From NCBI GenBank assembly GCA_002366795.1, contig DFBX01000039.1:1-50489 (forward strand): DNA of 50,489 nt, given 5' to 3'. Origin of the DNA: Rhodobacteraceae bacterium UBA3069 (GTDB taxonomy: Bacteria > Pseudomonadota > Alphaproteobacteria > Rhodobacterales > Rhodobacteraceae). Below are positions 22,021 to 31,114 of this stretch, in pieces; positions within the stretch are counted from its first letter, which is position 1, and the number at the start of each line of letters is the position of its first letter. The notes under the pieces were generated by a model. The model was not told the DNA's origin. It did no database searches and saw only the letters and a list, made by a program, of their open reading frames with translations. A program made the position numbers and the translations under genes.

Positions 22021-23415
22021 ATGGTCCAGATCACGAATCACATGCCCACCGCTGAATTACAGGCGCTGGATGCCGCCCATCACATGCACCCCTTCACCAC
22101 GCAAAGCGAGTTGGCGGAGCGCGGTGCCCGCGTCATCACCCGGGCCGAAGGCTCGTTCATTTTCGACAGCGAGGGGAACAAGATCCTTGATGGCATGGCC
22201 GGGCTTTGGTGCGTGAACATCGGCTATGGTCGCCAGGAACTGGTCGATGCGGCGACCCGTCAGATGGCCGAACTGCCCTATTACAACACCTTCTTCATGA
22301 CGACCCATGTGCCCGCGATTGCTCTGTCGGCCAAGCTGGCCGAACTGGCGCCGGACCACCTGAACCATGTGTTCTATTCCTCCTCTGGGTCCGAAGCGAA
22401 CGATACGAACATTCGCTTGGTGCGGACCTATTGGGCGGAAAAGGGTAAGCCGTCGAAATCCATCATCATCAGCCGAAAGAATGCCTATCACGGCTCGACC
22501 CTTGGGGGCGCGTCGCTGGGTGGTATGGGCGGGATGCATGCGCAGGGCGGGTTGCCGATTCCCGACATTTACCACATCGACCAGCCGAACTGGTGGGCCG
22601 AAGGAGGCGACACTGATCCTGCGGAATTCGGGTTGGAACGCGCGCGCCAGCTGGAAAAGGCCATTCTGGAGCTGGGCGAAGATCGCGTTGCCGCCTTCAT
22701 CGCTGAACCCGTTCAGGGCGCGGGCGGCGTTATAGTTCCGCCTGCGACCTACTGGCCGGAAATCCAGCGCATCTGCGACAAATACGAAATCCTGCTGATC
22801 GCGGACGAGGTGATTTGCGGTTTTGGGCGCACTGGAAACTGGTTCGGGTCTGAGACCGTCGGCTGGAAGCCCGATATAATGACCATCGCCAAGGGGCTTT
22901 CCTCTGGCTACCAGCCGATCGGCGGATCGATCGTGTCGGACGAGATTGCCAAAGTGATCGGCAATTGCGAATTCAACCACGGCTACACTTATCACGCCCA
23001 CCCCGTCGCCGCCGCCGTCGCGCTGGAAAACCTGCGGATTCTTGACGAAGAAGGCATTGTTACCCGTGTCAGAGACGAAACAGGCCCCTACTTAGCCAAG
23101 AAATGGGCGGAGATGGCCGAACACCCTATGGTGGGCGAGGCGCAGATCGTCGGCATGATGGGGTCGCTTGCGCTGACCCCGAACAAGGCCACCCGTGCCG
23201 CGTTCAAGGCCGACGCCGGAACCGTGGGCTACCTGTGCCGCGAACGGTGCTTTGCCAACAATCTGGTGATGCGCCATGTCGGGGATCGTATGATCATTTC
23301 GCCGCCTCTGACCATGACACTAGAAGAGGTCGATCTGCTGATCGAGCGTGCTTGGAAATCACTGGACGAAGGCATGGCCGAAGCCAAGAAGCAGGGTCTT
23401 TGGGAAGAGGGTTGA
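22021..23415 (+). CDS. Class III aminotransferase (putrescine/omega-amino acid type)
   Basis: A 464-residue PLP-dependent transaminase of the class III fold. SSGSEANDTNIRLVRTYW binds the cofactor phosphate. ADEVICGFGRTG (261-272) holds the Asp262 that contacts the PLP ring nitrogen. The Schiff-base lysine is K291 in IMTIAKGLSSGYQPIGG. The N-terminus (HHMHPFTTQSELAERGARVITRAEG) and GLWCVNIGYGR match the SpuC-like putrescine/omega-amino acid:pyruvate subgroup. GAGG lies 6 nt before ATG 22021; an upstream ATG at 22009 lacks a ribosome site. The substrate is inferred, not shown. Confidence 0.92.
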   Translation: MVQITNHMPTAELQALDAAHHMHPFTTQSELAERGARVITRAEGSFIFDSEGNKILDGMAGLWCVNIGYGRQELVDAATRQMAELPYYNTFFMTTHVPAIALSAKLAELAPDHLNHVFYSSSGSEANDTNIRLVRTYWAEKGKPSKSIIISRKNAYHGSTLGGASLGGMGGMHAQGGLPIPDIYHIDQPNWWAEGGDTDPAEFGLERARQLEKAILELGEDRVAAFIAEPVQGAGGVIVPPATYWPEIQRICDKYEILLIADEVICGFGRTGNWFGSETVGWKPDIMTIAKGLSSGYQPIGGSIVSDEIAKVIGNCEFNHGYTYHAHPVAAAVALENLRILDEEGIVTRVRDETGPYLAKKWAEMAEHPMVGEAQIVGMMGSLALTPNKATRAAFKADAGTVGYLCRERCFANNLVMRHVGDRMIISPPLTMTLEEVDLLIERAWKSLDEGMAEAKKQGLWEEG

Positions 23416-23440
23416 CCCATCCCGCAGGCGAAGGTGCCGG

Positions 23441-24601
23441 TTACGCCGACACTTTCGTCAGCAGCCCTTTCAGCATTGTTAGACACTGATCCATCTGGTC
23501 AAGGCTGACAAATTCGTCGGCCTTGTGCGCCTGTTCTATGCTGCCTGGCCCGCAAACGACCACATCCATTCCGATTTCCTGAAACAATCCGGCCTCGGTG
23601 CCGAAGGGCACCACGTCGGCCCCGTTCGCGCCGGTCAGGGCACTTACCAAGTCGCGGGCGGCGTTCGCCTCCATCGGTTCCAGCCCCGCGACCTCTCCGA
23701 TCACTTCGGTCACGATCTCGGCTTGCGGATGGACCGCGCGCATTTTCGGCAGCAGTTCGCCATCAACATAGTCGCGCAGCGCGGTCTTGACGAAATCTGC
23801 ATCTCCCGCCTGAACCGGGCGCATTTCCCATTCCAACTCGGCGCGGCTGGCGATCACGTTATGGGCCACGCCGCCGGACAGACGCCCGATATTGATTGTC
23901 GTCCAAGGCGGCTGGAATCGAGACTGTTCCGGCGCCAAACTGATCAAATCCTCGCGCAGCGCAATCAGGCGGCTGATATAGGCTACGGCATATTCCACTG
24001 CATTCACGCCAGCGTCCGGGTCCGATCCGTGCCCTTCAAGCCCTTGAAAGCTGACAGTGTATTCGCAGCAGCCCTTGTGCCCTTCGATGATCCGCATCGA
24101 GGTCGGCTCGCCAATAATAGCGATGCCCGGTTTGATGCCACGCTTCACCAGTTCTGGAACCAGCGCGCGGGCGCCAAGGCAGCCGACTTCTTCGTCATGG
24201 GTAAAGCAGAAATGCACGGGGCGTGTCAGGTTGGCGGCGGCAAAGGCGGGGGCCATGGCCAGCGTGCAGGCGATGAAGCCCTTCATGTCGCAAGTGCCGC
24301 GCCCGAACAGCTTGCCGTCACCCTCAACCATCTCGAACGGATCGGTCGTCCAGGGTTGCTCGTCCACGGGAACAACATCGGAATGGCCCGACAGGACGAT
24401 ACCGCCGTCGCCATCTGGCCCTAGCGTGGCAAAAATGTTGGCTTTAGACCCTGTTTCATCGTGAAACAGTTCGACCCGCGCGCCAAGTTCGCCCATGAAA
24501 TGGGCGATATGGACGATCAGTTCCAGATTGCTTTCCGTCGAAACCGTCGGAAAGGCGATCAAATCGCGCAGGTGCTCCTGCGCCGTCTTCAGGTCGGTCA
24601 T
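23441..24601 (-). CDS. M20 family deacylase, acetylornithine deacetylase (ArgE)-like
   Basis: A 386-residue zinc hydrolase. Metal-site motifs are SGHSDVVPVD (His73), GRGTCDMKGF (Asp106), HDEEVG (Glu137 as general base, Glu138) and a C-terminal GSIEQAHKADEFV. A dimerisation domain (SFQGLEGHGSDPDAGVNAVEYAV) lies between. It best matches ArgE-type N-acetylornithine deacetylases. The start at 24601 overlaps the M24 gene stop by 4 nt (ATGA), so it is coupled to that hydrolase. Together with the nearby aminotransferase this suggests removal of an N-acyl group from a diamino compound rather than arginine synthesis. Confidence 0.9.
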   Translation of the reverse strand: MTDLKTAQEHLRDLIAFPTVSTESNLELIVHIAHFMGELGARVELFHDETGSKANIFATLGPDGDGGIVLSGHSDVVPVDEQPWTTDPFEMVEGDGKLFGRGTCDMKGFIACTLAMAPAFAAANLTRPVHFCFTHDEEVGCLGARALVPELVKRGIKPGIAIIGEPTSMRIIEGHKGCCEYTVSFQGLEGHGSDPDAGVNAVEYAVAYISRLIALREDLISLAPEQSRFQPPWTTINIGRLSGGVAHNVIASRAELEWEMRPVQAGDADFVKTALRDYVDGELLPKMRAVHPQAEIVTEVIGEVAGLEPMEANAARDLVSALTGANGADVVPFGTEAGLFQEIGMDVVVCGPGSIEQAHKADEFVSLDQMDQCLTMLKGLLTKVSA

Positions 24602-25806
24602 GCAGCGACGATACCGGAAAGCTCGTTTTTGACAAACAGTTGGCGGGGGCGGTCGCAGAACGGCTCTGCCGCACCAGATGCGGTGATCAGCACGGGTTCG
24701 GTGATTTCCAGCCCCCATTCTGGCGTCCAGAGGCCGGGCATGAAGTGGAAGCACATGCCGGGTTCCAGCACGGTTTCGTCCACGTCGCGCAAGGAAACGG
24801 TGCGTTCGCCCCAGTCGGGCGGGTAGGAAAGGCCAATCGAATAGCCGCAGCGCGCGCCGCGTTCGATGCCCGCGCGTTCCAGCGGACCGGCCAGCGCACG
24901 GGAAATGTCGCCCGCCACGTTGCCGGCGCGAGCAGCGTCAAGCCCGGCTTCCAGCCCTTCGATCAGGGCTGATTCGGCGCGCTTTGCCTCGTCCGGCGGG
25001 GTGCCCAGCCAGACGGTGCGGCAGAAGGGGGTGTGATAGCGGCGATAGACGCCCGCCAGTTCAAAGAAGGTGCATTGCCCGTTTTCCATGGGTGCGCCAT
25101 CCCATGTCAGGTGCGGGGCGGATGCATCGCGGCCCGAGGGGCACATCGGCACGATGGCCGGATAATCGCCCCAGTCGCCATCGACGCCGGTCAGCGCATC
25201 GCGGTAAATCTCGGCCACCAGATCGGCCTTGCGCAGGCCGGGGCGGGCACGTTCGAATGCGCCATCGACCATCTTTTCGGCGATCCGCGCGGCCTTGCGC
25301 ATAAACACAAGTTCCTCGTCGGATTTCACGGCACGTTGCCAGTTCACCAGCGCGGTCGCATCCAGCAGCGTGGCGCGGGGCAGTTCCGACACCAGCGTTA
25401 GGTGCGCCTTGGCCGAATAATAATAGTTCTCCAGCTCGACACCGACCCGGGCCGCTTCCAGCCCCAGATCGCAAAGAATCTCTGCCAGGTGCTGCATTGG
25501 GTGGCGTTCGGTCGATTGCACGTATTCATCGCCATAGGGACGAATGCTGGTTTCGGAAATCCAAGCGGTGCGTCGCGCGCCGTTGGCATCCATGTTGCGG
25601 CCCCACCAGATCGGCTCTCCCTCCATGGTCAGGACAACTCCCTGATGCACATAAAAGGTCCAGCCGTCATATCCGGTCAGCCACGCCATGTTGGACGGAT
25701 CTTCGATAAAGATCGCATCAAGACCACGCTGGGCCATTGCCTGACGCACCTTGGCGATGCGACGGTCATATTCTTGCTGCGAGAACGGGATCGAGGGTGC
25801 GCTCAT
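24598..25806 (-). CDS. M24 family hydrolase, ectoine hydrolase (DoeA/EutD)-like
   Basis: A 402-residue pita-bread-fold protein. An N-terminal creatinase-type domain contains MAWLTGYDGWTFYVHQGVVL and WWGRNMDANGARRT. The C-terminal domain contains SAPHLTWDGAPM, YSIGLSYPPDWGERTVSLR, FHFMPGLW and GLEITE. These stretches resemble the ectoine hydrolase DoeA/EutD as I remember it. The usual M24 metal-binding Asp pair is not kept (FFELAGVYRRYHTPFCRT stands there), as in creatinase-like non-peptidases. AGGAG lies 8 nt before ATG 25806. Ring opening of a cyclic amidine or cleavage of a related C-N bond is the likely chemistry; the substrate is unproven. Confidence 0.85.
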   Translation of the reverse strand: MSAPSIPFSQQEYDRRIAKVRQAMAQRGLDAIFIEDPSNMAWLTGYDGWTFYVHQGVVLTMEGEPIWWGRNMDANGARRTAWISETSIRPYGDEYVQSTERHPMQHLAEILCDLGLEAARVGVELENYYYSAKAHLTLVSELPRATLLDATALVNWQRAVKSDEELVFMRKAARIAEKMVDGAFERARPGLRKADLVAEIYRDALTGVDGDWGDYPAIVPMCPSGRDASAPHLTWDGAPMENGQCTFFELAGVYRRYHTPFCRTVWLGTPPDEAKRAESALIEGLEAGLDAARAGNVAGDISRALAGPLERAGIERGARCGYSIGLSYPPDWGERTVSLRDVDETVLEPGMCFHFMPGLWTPEWGLEITEPVLITASGAAEPFCDRPRQLFVKNELSGIVAA

Positions 25807-26216
25807 CGAGAATACTCCTGTCGGGTAACTTGACCATCCCCGCATGTTTCAGGGCGCGCGCTCTATCCCAAAACCGAACAAACCTTGGCAGTTTCGCGAC
25901 ATTTTCCCAATCATTGACTGAAAGTGAGGCGGTGCGCGCAAAAAACAGGCAAAGGAACCTTGCCTTCGAATCGACCTCGCCACGCCTTGTGGGTGCGGAT
26001 TTTTGGACTAATTCGTCCCAAAGAGGCAAAGATCACGCCAGATTCGCAGTCTTTATTCCTGTTTGCCTATTTTCCGTGAGGCGAAATGCCCGTCAATGTC
26101 GCTTTCTGCCGGAATGTGCCGCGAACTGGTTGCAAGACCGCCGACAAACCGTTTTAGTTTTGAGCATACAAAGTCAGGAACGTCAGATTCCGACATAAAA
26201 ACACGGGGAGCCAGTT
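25807..26216. other. 410-bp divergent intergenic region, no gene seen
   Basis: The region separates the minus-strand M24 gene from the plus-strand ATPase gene. No convincing coding frame is present; the two open frames here lack ribosome sites and protein-like composition. It is more AT-rich than its neighbours. An imperfect dyad, TTTTGGAC then GTCCCAAA (about 26000-26022), may be an operator. Promoters for both operons should lie here. Confidence 0.5.
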
Positions 26217-27317
26217 TTGGCATCAGACTCTACAAACGACGCTTTCGTCGTCTTTGATCGCGTTCAGAAAAGCTACGACGGCGAAACGCTTGTCGTGAAA
26301 GATCTTAACCTCTCTTTGCCAAAGGGCGAGTTCCTGACAATGCTCGGGCCGTCGGGGTCGGGCAAGACAACCTGCCTTATGATGCTGGCAGGATTCGAGA
26401 CAGCCACCCATGGCGAGATATTGCTGGACGGTAAACCCATCAACAACATCCCGCCGCACAAGCGCGGCATCGGCATGGTGTTCCAGAACTACGCGCTGTT
26501 CCCGCATATGACGGTGGCAGAGAACCTCGCCTTCCCGCTGGAAGTCCGCAAAATGGGCAAATCCGAGCGGGAGGCCAAGGTGAAGCGTGCGCTGGACATG
26601 GTGCAGATGGGCGAATTCGGCGGTCGTCGGCCGGCGCAATTGTCCGGCGGTCAGCAGCAGCGGATCGCTTTGGCGCGGGCGCTGGTGTTCGAACCGGAAC
26701 TCGTTCTGATGGATGAACCCCTTGGCGCGCTGGACAAGCAGCTGCGTGAACACATGCAGTTCGAAATCACCTCAATCGCGCACAACCTTGGGATCACCAC
26801 GGTTTACGTGACGCACGACCAGACCGAGGCGCTGACCATGTCGGACCGCGTTGCTGTGTTCGAAGATGGCCGCATTCAACAGCTGGCCCCGCCGGACGAG
26901 CTGTATGAAGCGCCGCAAAACTCTTTCGTTGCCCAGTTCATCGGCGAGAACAACACGCTGGAAGGCGTAGTCGAGACGATCTCGAACGGGGAATGCACCG
27001 TGCGTGTCGCCGACGGGTCGCTGATCGACGCAAAGCCGGTGAACGTCACGAAACCGGGGGAAAAGACCCTTATCTCGATCCGCCCCGAGCGCGTCGAGAT
27101 GGGCAAAAGCCGTCTGCACCCCGATGCCCACACATTGAAGGCCGAAGTGCTGGAATTCATCTACATGGGCGATATCTTTAGAACCAGGCTGCGTGTCGCG
27201 GGGCGTGACGATTTCGTCATCAAGACCCGTAACGCGCCTGATCAGAAACGCCTCAAGCCCGGCGAGCAAATCGAAATCGGTTGGCTGGCAGAGGATGCGC
27301 GCGCGCTCGACGCGTGA
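26217..27317 (+). CDS. ABC transporter ATP-binding protein, PotA-like (second system)
   Basis: A 366-residue ATPase. Walker A is GPSGSGKTT (44-52), the signature is LSGGQQQR, Walker B is LVLMDEPLGALD and the switch is THDQTEAL. A C-terminal TOBE domain includes SIRPERVEMGKSR. HKRGIGMVFQNYALFPHM places it in the polyamine/Fe/thiamine importer group. The start is TTG 26217 with GGGGAG 8 nt upstream, the only start that keeps both the ribosome site and the sequence MASDSTNDAF. It leads a five-gene operon: ATPase, binding protein, two permeases and an SDR. Confidence 0.93.
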   Translation: MASDSTNDAFVVFDRVQKSYDGETLVVKDLNLSLPKGEFLTMLGPSGSGKTTCLMMLAGFETATHGEILLDGKPINNIPPHKRGIGMVFQNYALFPHMTVAENLAFPLEVRKMGKSEREAKVKRALDMVQMGEFGGRRPAQLSGGQQQRIALARALVFEPELVLMDEPLGALDKQLREHMQFEITSIAHNLGITTVYVTHDQTEALTMSDRVAVFEDGRIQQLAPPDELYEAPQNSFVAQFIGENNTLEGVVETISNGECTVRVADGSLIDAKPVNVTKPGEKTLISIRPERVEMGKSRLHPDAHTLKAEVLEFIYMGDIFRTRLRVAGRDDFVIKTRNAPDQKRLKPGEQIEIGWLAEDARALDA

Positions 27318-27326
27318 CACACTGAA

Positions 27327-27358
27327 CAGCCTACCCGCACCGCTGTTGGCGTGGGTAG
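27327..27358 (+). other. Stem-loop between the ATPase and binding-protein genes
   Basis: GCCTACCC pairs with GGGTAGGC around a GC-rich loop. No T run follows, so it is more likely an mRNA processing or stabilising hairpin than a full terminator. It ends 78 nt before the binding-protein start. Confidence 0.6.
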
Positions 27359-27436
27359 GCAAGGCAGGGCCGCCGGCCGGAGCGCCTCGTCCGAAATCAA
27401 GAAATCCGAGCCACTCAACACTCAGGGAGTTCCATA

Positions 27437-28555
27437 ATGAAACTTAAGAGAACTTTACTCGCCACTTCCGTTCTGACCGTTGCTACGGCAGGCATAGTGG
27501 GAGCAGAAAGCCACGGCGGCATGGCCGATTCCATGACCCTAGTGTCCTGGGGCGGTGCATACCAGTCGTCGCAACACAATGCCTATGTCGAACCCTATCT
27601 GGCCGCCAATCCCGGCGTGTCCGCAATTTGGGACGAATCCTCGAACGAGGCCGTTGCCAAACTGCGCGCCATGAATGAAGCCGGTAACGTGACCTGGGAT
27701 CTGGTCGACGTTGTGGCATCCGACGCAATGCGCCTGTGCGACGAAGGCCTGGCGATGGAAATCGACCCCGAAGCTGATCTGGCCGCTGCGCCCGACGGCA
27801 CTTCGGCCGAGGACGACTTTGGCGATCTGCTGGTCAACGACTGCTTCATCCCGCAAATCGTCTATTCGACCACTTTCGGCTACCGCACCGACTTGGTGGG
27901 CGACACCCCGCCGACAGATATCTGCGCCGTGTTCGATCTGGAAAACTATCCCGGCAAGCGTAGCCTGGAAAAGCGTCCGATCAACAACATGGAGTGGGCG
28001 CTGCTCTGTGACGGCGTGGCCAAAGAAGAAGTCTACAACGTATTGGAGACCGACGAAGGTCAGGCGCAGGCTCTTGCCAAGCTCGACACCATCAAGGACC
28101 AGGTGGTCTGGTGGTCGGCCGGTGCCGATACGCCCCAGCTGCTGGCAGATGGCGAAGTCATCATGGGTTCGACCTATAACGGTCGCCTGTTCAGCCTGAT
28201 CGAAGAGCAGGACCAGCCCGTCGCCATGTTGTGGGACGCGCAGGTGTTCGACCTTGACGGTTGGATCATTCCCGCCGGTCTGCCCGCTGATCGTCTGGCC
28301 CGTGTGAAGGACTTCCTGAAGTTCGCCACCGACACCCAGCGTTTGGCTGACCAAGCGAAATACATCTCCTACGGTCCTGCGCGCGCCTCCTCGGCACCGC
28401 TGGTCGGCAAGCACGCCGAACTGGGCATCGAGATGGCACCGCACATGCCGACCGATCCGGCAAACGCCAAGAACACGTTCCTGTATAACTACGAGTTCTG
28501 GGCTGACTATCGTGACGATCTGGATGCAAAGTTCCAGACGTGGCTGGCCAAGTAA
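27437..28555 (+). CDS. Periplasmic substrate-binding protein, polyamine type (second system)
   Basis: A 372-residue exported protein. The signal peptide MKLKRTLLATSVLTVATAGIVGA is followed by ESHGGMADSMTLVSWGGAYQSSQ. The WGGAYQ motif and AKLRAMNEAGNVTWDLVDV are typical of the PotD/AgtB-like binding proteins of the putrescine/spermidine/opine group. Near the C-terminus the SYGPARAS stretch is conserved in this group. CAGGGAG lies 8 nt before ATG 27437. It differs clearly from the PotF-like protein at 19970-21055, so the two transporters probably take different ligands. Confidence 0.92.
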   Translation: MKLKRTLLATSVLTVATAGIVGAESHGGMADSMTLVSWGGAYQSSQHNAYVEPYLAANPGVSAIWDESSNEAVAKLRAMNEAGNVTWDLVDVVASDAMRLCDEGLAMEIDPEADLAAAPDGTSAEDDFGDLLVNDCFIPQIVYSTTFGYRTDLVGDTPPTDICAVFDLENYPGKRSLEKRPINNMEWALLCDGVAKEEVYNVLETDEGQAQALAKLDTIKDQVVWWSAGADTPQLLADGEVIMGSTYNGRLFSLIEEQDQPVAMLWDAQVFDLDGWIIPAGLPADRLARVKDFLKFATDTQRLADQAKYISYGPARASSAPLVGKHAELGIEMAPHMPTDPANAKNTFLYNYEFWADYRDDLDAKFQTWLAK

Positions 28556-28608
28556 TAGGGGCGATTATCGTCTCTGATCCGGCCGATCCGGCCTGATCGC
28601 TCAAAACA

Positions 28609-28632
28609 GGAGGGGCCCGTGTGGGCCTCTCC
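28609..28632 (+). other. Stem-loop between the binding-protein and permease genes
   Basis: GGAGGGGCCC and GGGCCTCTCC form a 10-bp stem (one G:U) with a GTGT loop. It has no T run. Like the hairpin after the other binding-protein gene, it could protect the upstream message from 3' decay. Confidence 0.6.
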
Positions 28633-28675
28633 ACCCCAGCCCCGCCAAGAGGGCGAAAAAGGAACAGGGAACCCC

Positions 28676-30253
28676 ATGTCCGACGCGACCACTGCCGACA
28701 CTGCAAAGAATCCGTCACGTCCCGAAGCGGTGCTTGCCGCCGACGGCACGCCGCTGAAAAAATCGCTGAACCGCGCCTTGCGCCGTCAGAAAATTCGCGC
28801 GCTGATGTTGATTGCGCCGCTTCTGCTTTTCGTTCTGATCAGCTTTGTCGCGCCAATCGGTGACATGCTGTTCCGATCTGTCGAGAACCAGATCGTGAGC
28901 GAAACGCTGCCGCGCACCGTTGTCGCTCTAAAAGAATGGGACGAGGCCAGCGGCGAGCCGCCCTCAGAACAGGTGTATCAGGCGCTTTACCGCGATATGT
29001 TCATTTCGGTCGAACGCAAGGAACACACGCGCGTTGGGCAGCGTCTGAACTATGAAACTACCGGCATTTCGTCGCTTTTCCGCAAATCCGGGCGCAAGAT
29101 GGACGATATCGCCGAACCATACGAGGATCTGATCCTTGATGTGGACAAGGGGTGGAAGACACCAGAACGTTGGGCCACGCTTTATGACAGCGCAGGCACG
29201 TCGCTGCCGGCCTTCACCTCGGCCTACGAAGCCTTCGTCGAAACCATGACGGAAGACGGCAAAGACCCCGCGACAACGAAACCGTGGGAGATGTTCTACT
29301 CCGAACTCTACGATGACATCGCGACTGGCGATGCCGCTGGCTATAACGGGCCGCTGTCTGCCGAACTGGCCGCGGTCACCAATGCCGTGCAGGGATTTGC
29401 CGCGCCCTCTTTCGCCGACGCCTTTACCGAGATCGAAGAGGATTGGGCCGATCACGAGGTCTGGGGCACGATCAAGGTCTACGCGCCGCGCTTTACCCCC
29501 GGTTACTTCCTGACCTCTATCGACATGCAGCTTGGTCCCGACGGGATCGAGGCGCAGCCTGAAGAAAAACAGATCTACATAACCCTCTTCAAGCGCACGC
29601 TGATCATGTCGCTGGTGATCACCGGGTCTTGCATCTTGCTGGGCTATCCGGTGGCCTGGCTGCTGGCGAACTTGCCGATGCGTGTCTCTAATCTTTTGAT
29701 GATCCTTGTGCTTTTGCCCTTCTGGACCTCGCTTCTGGTGCGGACCTCTGCGTGGAAAGTGCTGCTGCAGCAACAGGGCGTGATCAACGATCTGCTGGTC
29801 TGGATCGGGCTTATTTCCGACGAGGGCAGGCTGGTAATGATCAACAACGCCACCGGCACGATCATCGCCATGACCCACATTCTGCTGCCGTTTATGATTC
29901 TGCCGCTCTATTCCGTGATGCAGACGATCCCGCCAACCTACCTGCGGGCCGCTAAATCGCTTGGCGCAACCAACTGGACGGCGTTCTGGCGCGTGTATTT
30001 CCCGCAATCGGTGCCGGGCATCGGCGCGGGGTCGATCCTCGTGTTCATCCTGTCCATCGGCTACTATATCACCCCGGAAATCGTGGGCGGCACCAAGGGT
30101 GTCTTCATCTCGAACCGGATCGCGTATCACATCTCCAGCTCGCTCAATTGGGGTCTCGCGGCCGCTCTTGGTTCGATCCTGCTGGCGGTCGTGCTGCTCC
30201 TCTATTGGGCCTATGACAAGATCGTGGGCATCGACAACGTGAAGCTGGGATAA
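28676..30253 (+). CDS. ABC transporter permease with a large periplasmic insertion
   Basis: A 525-residue permease, nearly twice the usual length. After the first membrane helix (about 41-62), residues 66-300 are hydrophilic, acidic and helix-rich (EWDEASGEPPSEQ, FTEIEEDWADHEVWGTIK). The normal PotB-type core then follows: KRTLIMSLVITGSCILLGYP, an EAA loop LRAAKSLGATNWTAFWRVYFPQS and GYYITPEIVGG. The insertion would face the periplasm and may contact the binding protein. ATG 28676 is preferred to the earlier in-frame GTG and other codons because AGGGAA lies close upstream and the N-terminus is a plausible cytoplasmic tail. Confidence 0.92.
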   Translation: MSDATTADTAKNPSRPEAVLAADGTPLKKSLNRALRRQKIRALMLIAPLLLFVLISFVAPIGDMLFRSVENQIVSETLPRTVVALKEWDEASGEPPSEQVYQALYRDMFISVERKEHTRVGQRLNYETTGISSLFRKSGRKMDDIAEPYEDLILDVDKGWKTPERWATLYDSAGTSLPAFTSAYEAFVETMTEDGKDPATTKPWEMFYSELYDDIATGDAAGYNGPLSAELAAVTNAVQGFAAPSFADAFTEIEEDWADHEVWGTIKVYAPRFTPGYFLTSIDMQLGPDGIEAQPEEKQIYITLFKRTLIMSLVITGSCILLGYPVAWLLANLPMRVSNLLMILVLLPFWTSLLVRTSAWKVLLQQQGVINDLLVWIGLISDEGRLVMINNATGTIIAMTHILLPFMILPLYSVMQTIPPTYLRAAKSLGATNWTAFWRVYFPQSVPGIGAGSILVFILSIGYYITPEIVGGTKGVFISNRIAYHISSSLNWGLAAALGSILLAVVLLLYWAYDKIVGIDNVKLG

Positions 30254-30259
30254 AATAAC

Positions 30260-31114
30260 ATGAGCCAACTTCCCCCCTATGCCACCGTCGGCCAACGTGC
30301 CTGGTATTACGGTTTCCGTGTGATCTGCGCGTTTATCTTCTTCTTCTTGATTGCGCCGATCCTTGTAATCATCCCGCTATCCTTCAACGCCGAGAACTTC
30401 TTTACCTACACGCCGGGAATGTTGCGCCTCGATCCAGAGGCGTATTCCTTGAAACACTACCGTGACTTCCTGACCAACCCAGAATGGACGAGCGCGGTGT
30501 GGAACTCGGTGCGGATTGCACCCATGGCCACGCTGCTATCCGTGTCACTGGGCACGCTGGCGGCCGTTGGCCTGTCGCAATCCCACGTTCCGGGGCGGCG
30601 GGCAATCATGGCGATCCTGATTTCGCCGATGATCGTGCCGCTGATCATCTCGGCCACGGGGATGTATTTCTTCTACTCGAAGATCAACATCGTCGGCACC
30701 TATTGGGGCGTGGTTCTGGCCCATACCGTGTTGGGCATTCCCTTTGTCATCATCACGGTGACGGCGACGCTGGTTGGTTTTGACAAATCCCTGACCCGCG
30801 CCGCGGCGAACATGGGGGCGGATCCGGTCACAACCTTCTTCCGCGTGCAGATGCCGCTGATCCTGCCGGGTGTGATTTCGGGGGGCCTGTTTGCGTTTAT
30901 CACCTCGTTCGACGAGGTGGTCGTGGTGCTGTTCATTGGTTCTGCCGAATTGCAGACCTTGCCTTGGCAAATGTTCACCGGCCTGCGCGAGCAGATTTCG
31001 CCCACCATCCTGGCAGCCGCAACGATCCTTGTTGCGATCTCGATCGGCTTGCTGACCACGGTCGAAATCCTGCGCCGCCGCTCTGAACGCCTGCGCGGGA
31101 TGAGCCCCGGTTGA
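30260..31114 (+). CDS. ABC transporter permease, PotC-like
   Basis: A 284-residue permease with six membrane segments (IFFFLIAPILVIIPLSF first) and an EAA loop (RAAANMGADPVTTFFRVQMPLILPG). FAFITSFDEVVVVLFIG is characteristic of PotC-like subunits. It starts 6 nt after the large permease and its stop overlaps the ATG of the SDR gene by 1 nt. It completes the second importer. Confidence 0.94.
   Translation: MSQLPPYATVGQRAWYYGFRVICAFIFFFLIAPILVIIPLSFNAENFFTYTPGMLRLDPEAYSLKHYRDFLTNPEWTSAVWNSVRIAPMATLLSVSLGTLAAVGLSQSHVPGRRAIMAILISPMIVPLIISATGMYFFYSKINIVGTYWGVVLAHTVLGIPFVIITVTATLVGFDKSLTRAAANMGADPVTTFFRVQMPLILPGVISGGLFAFITSFDEVVVVLFIGSAELQTLPWQMFTGLREQISPTILAAATILVAISIGLLTTVEILRRRSERLRGMSPG

Noticed and set aside
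25737..26198. Open frames in the 25807-26216 intergenic region as small genes
   Set aside because: No ribosome site, overlap with the M24 start, and unlike real proteins in composition.
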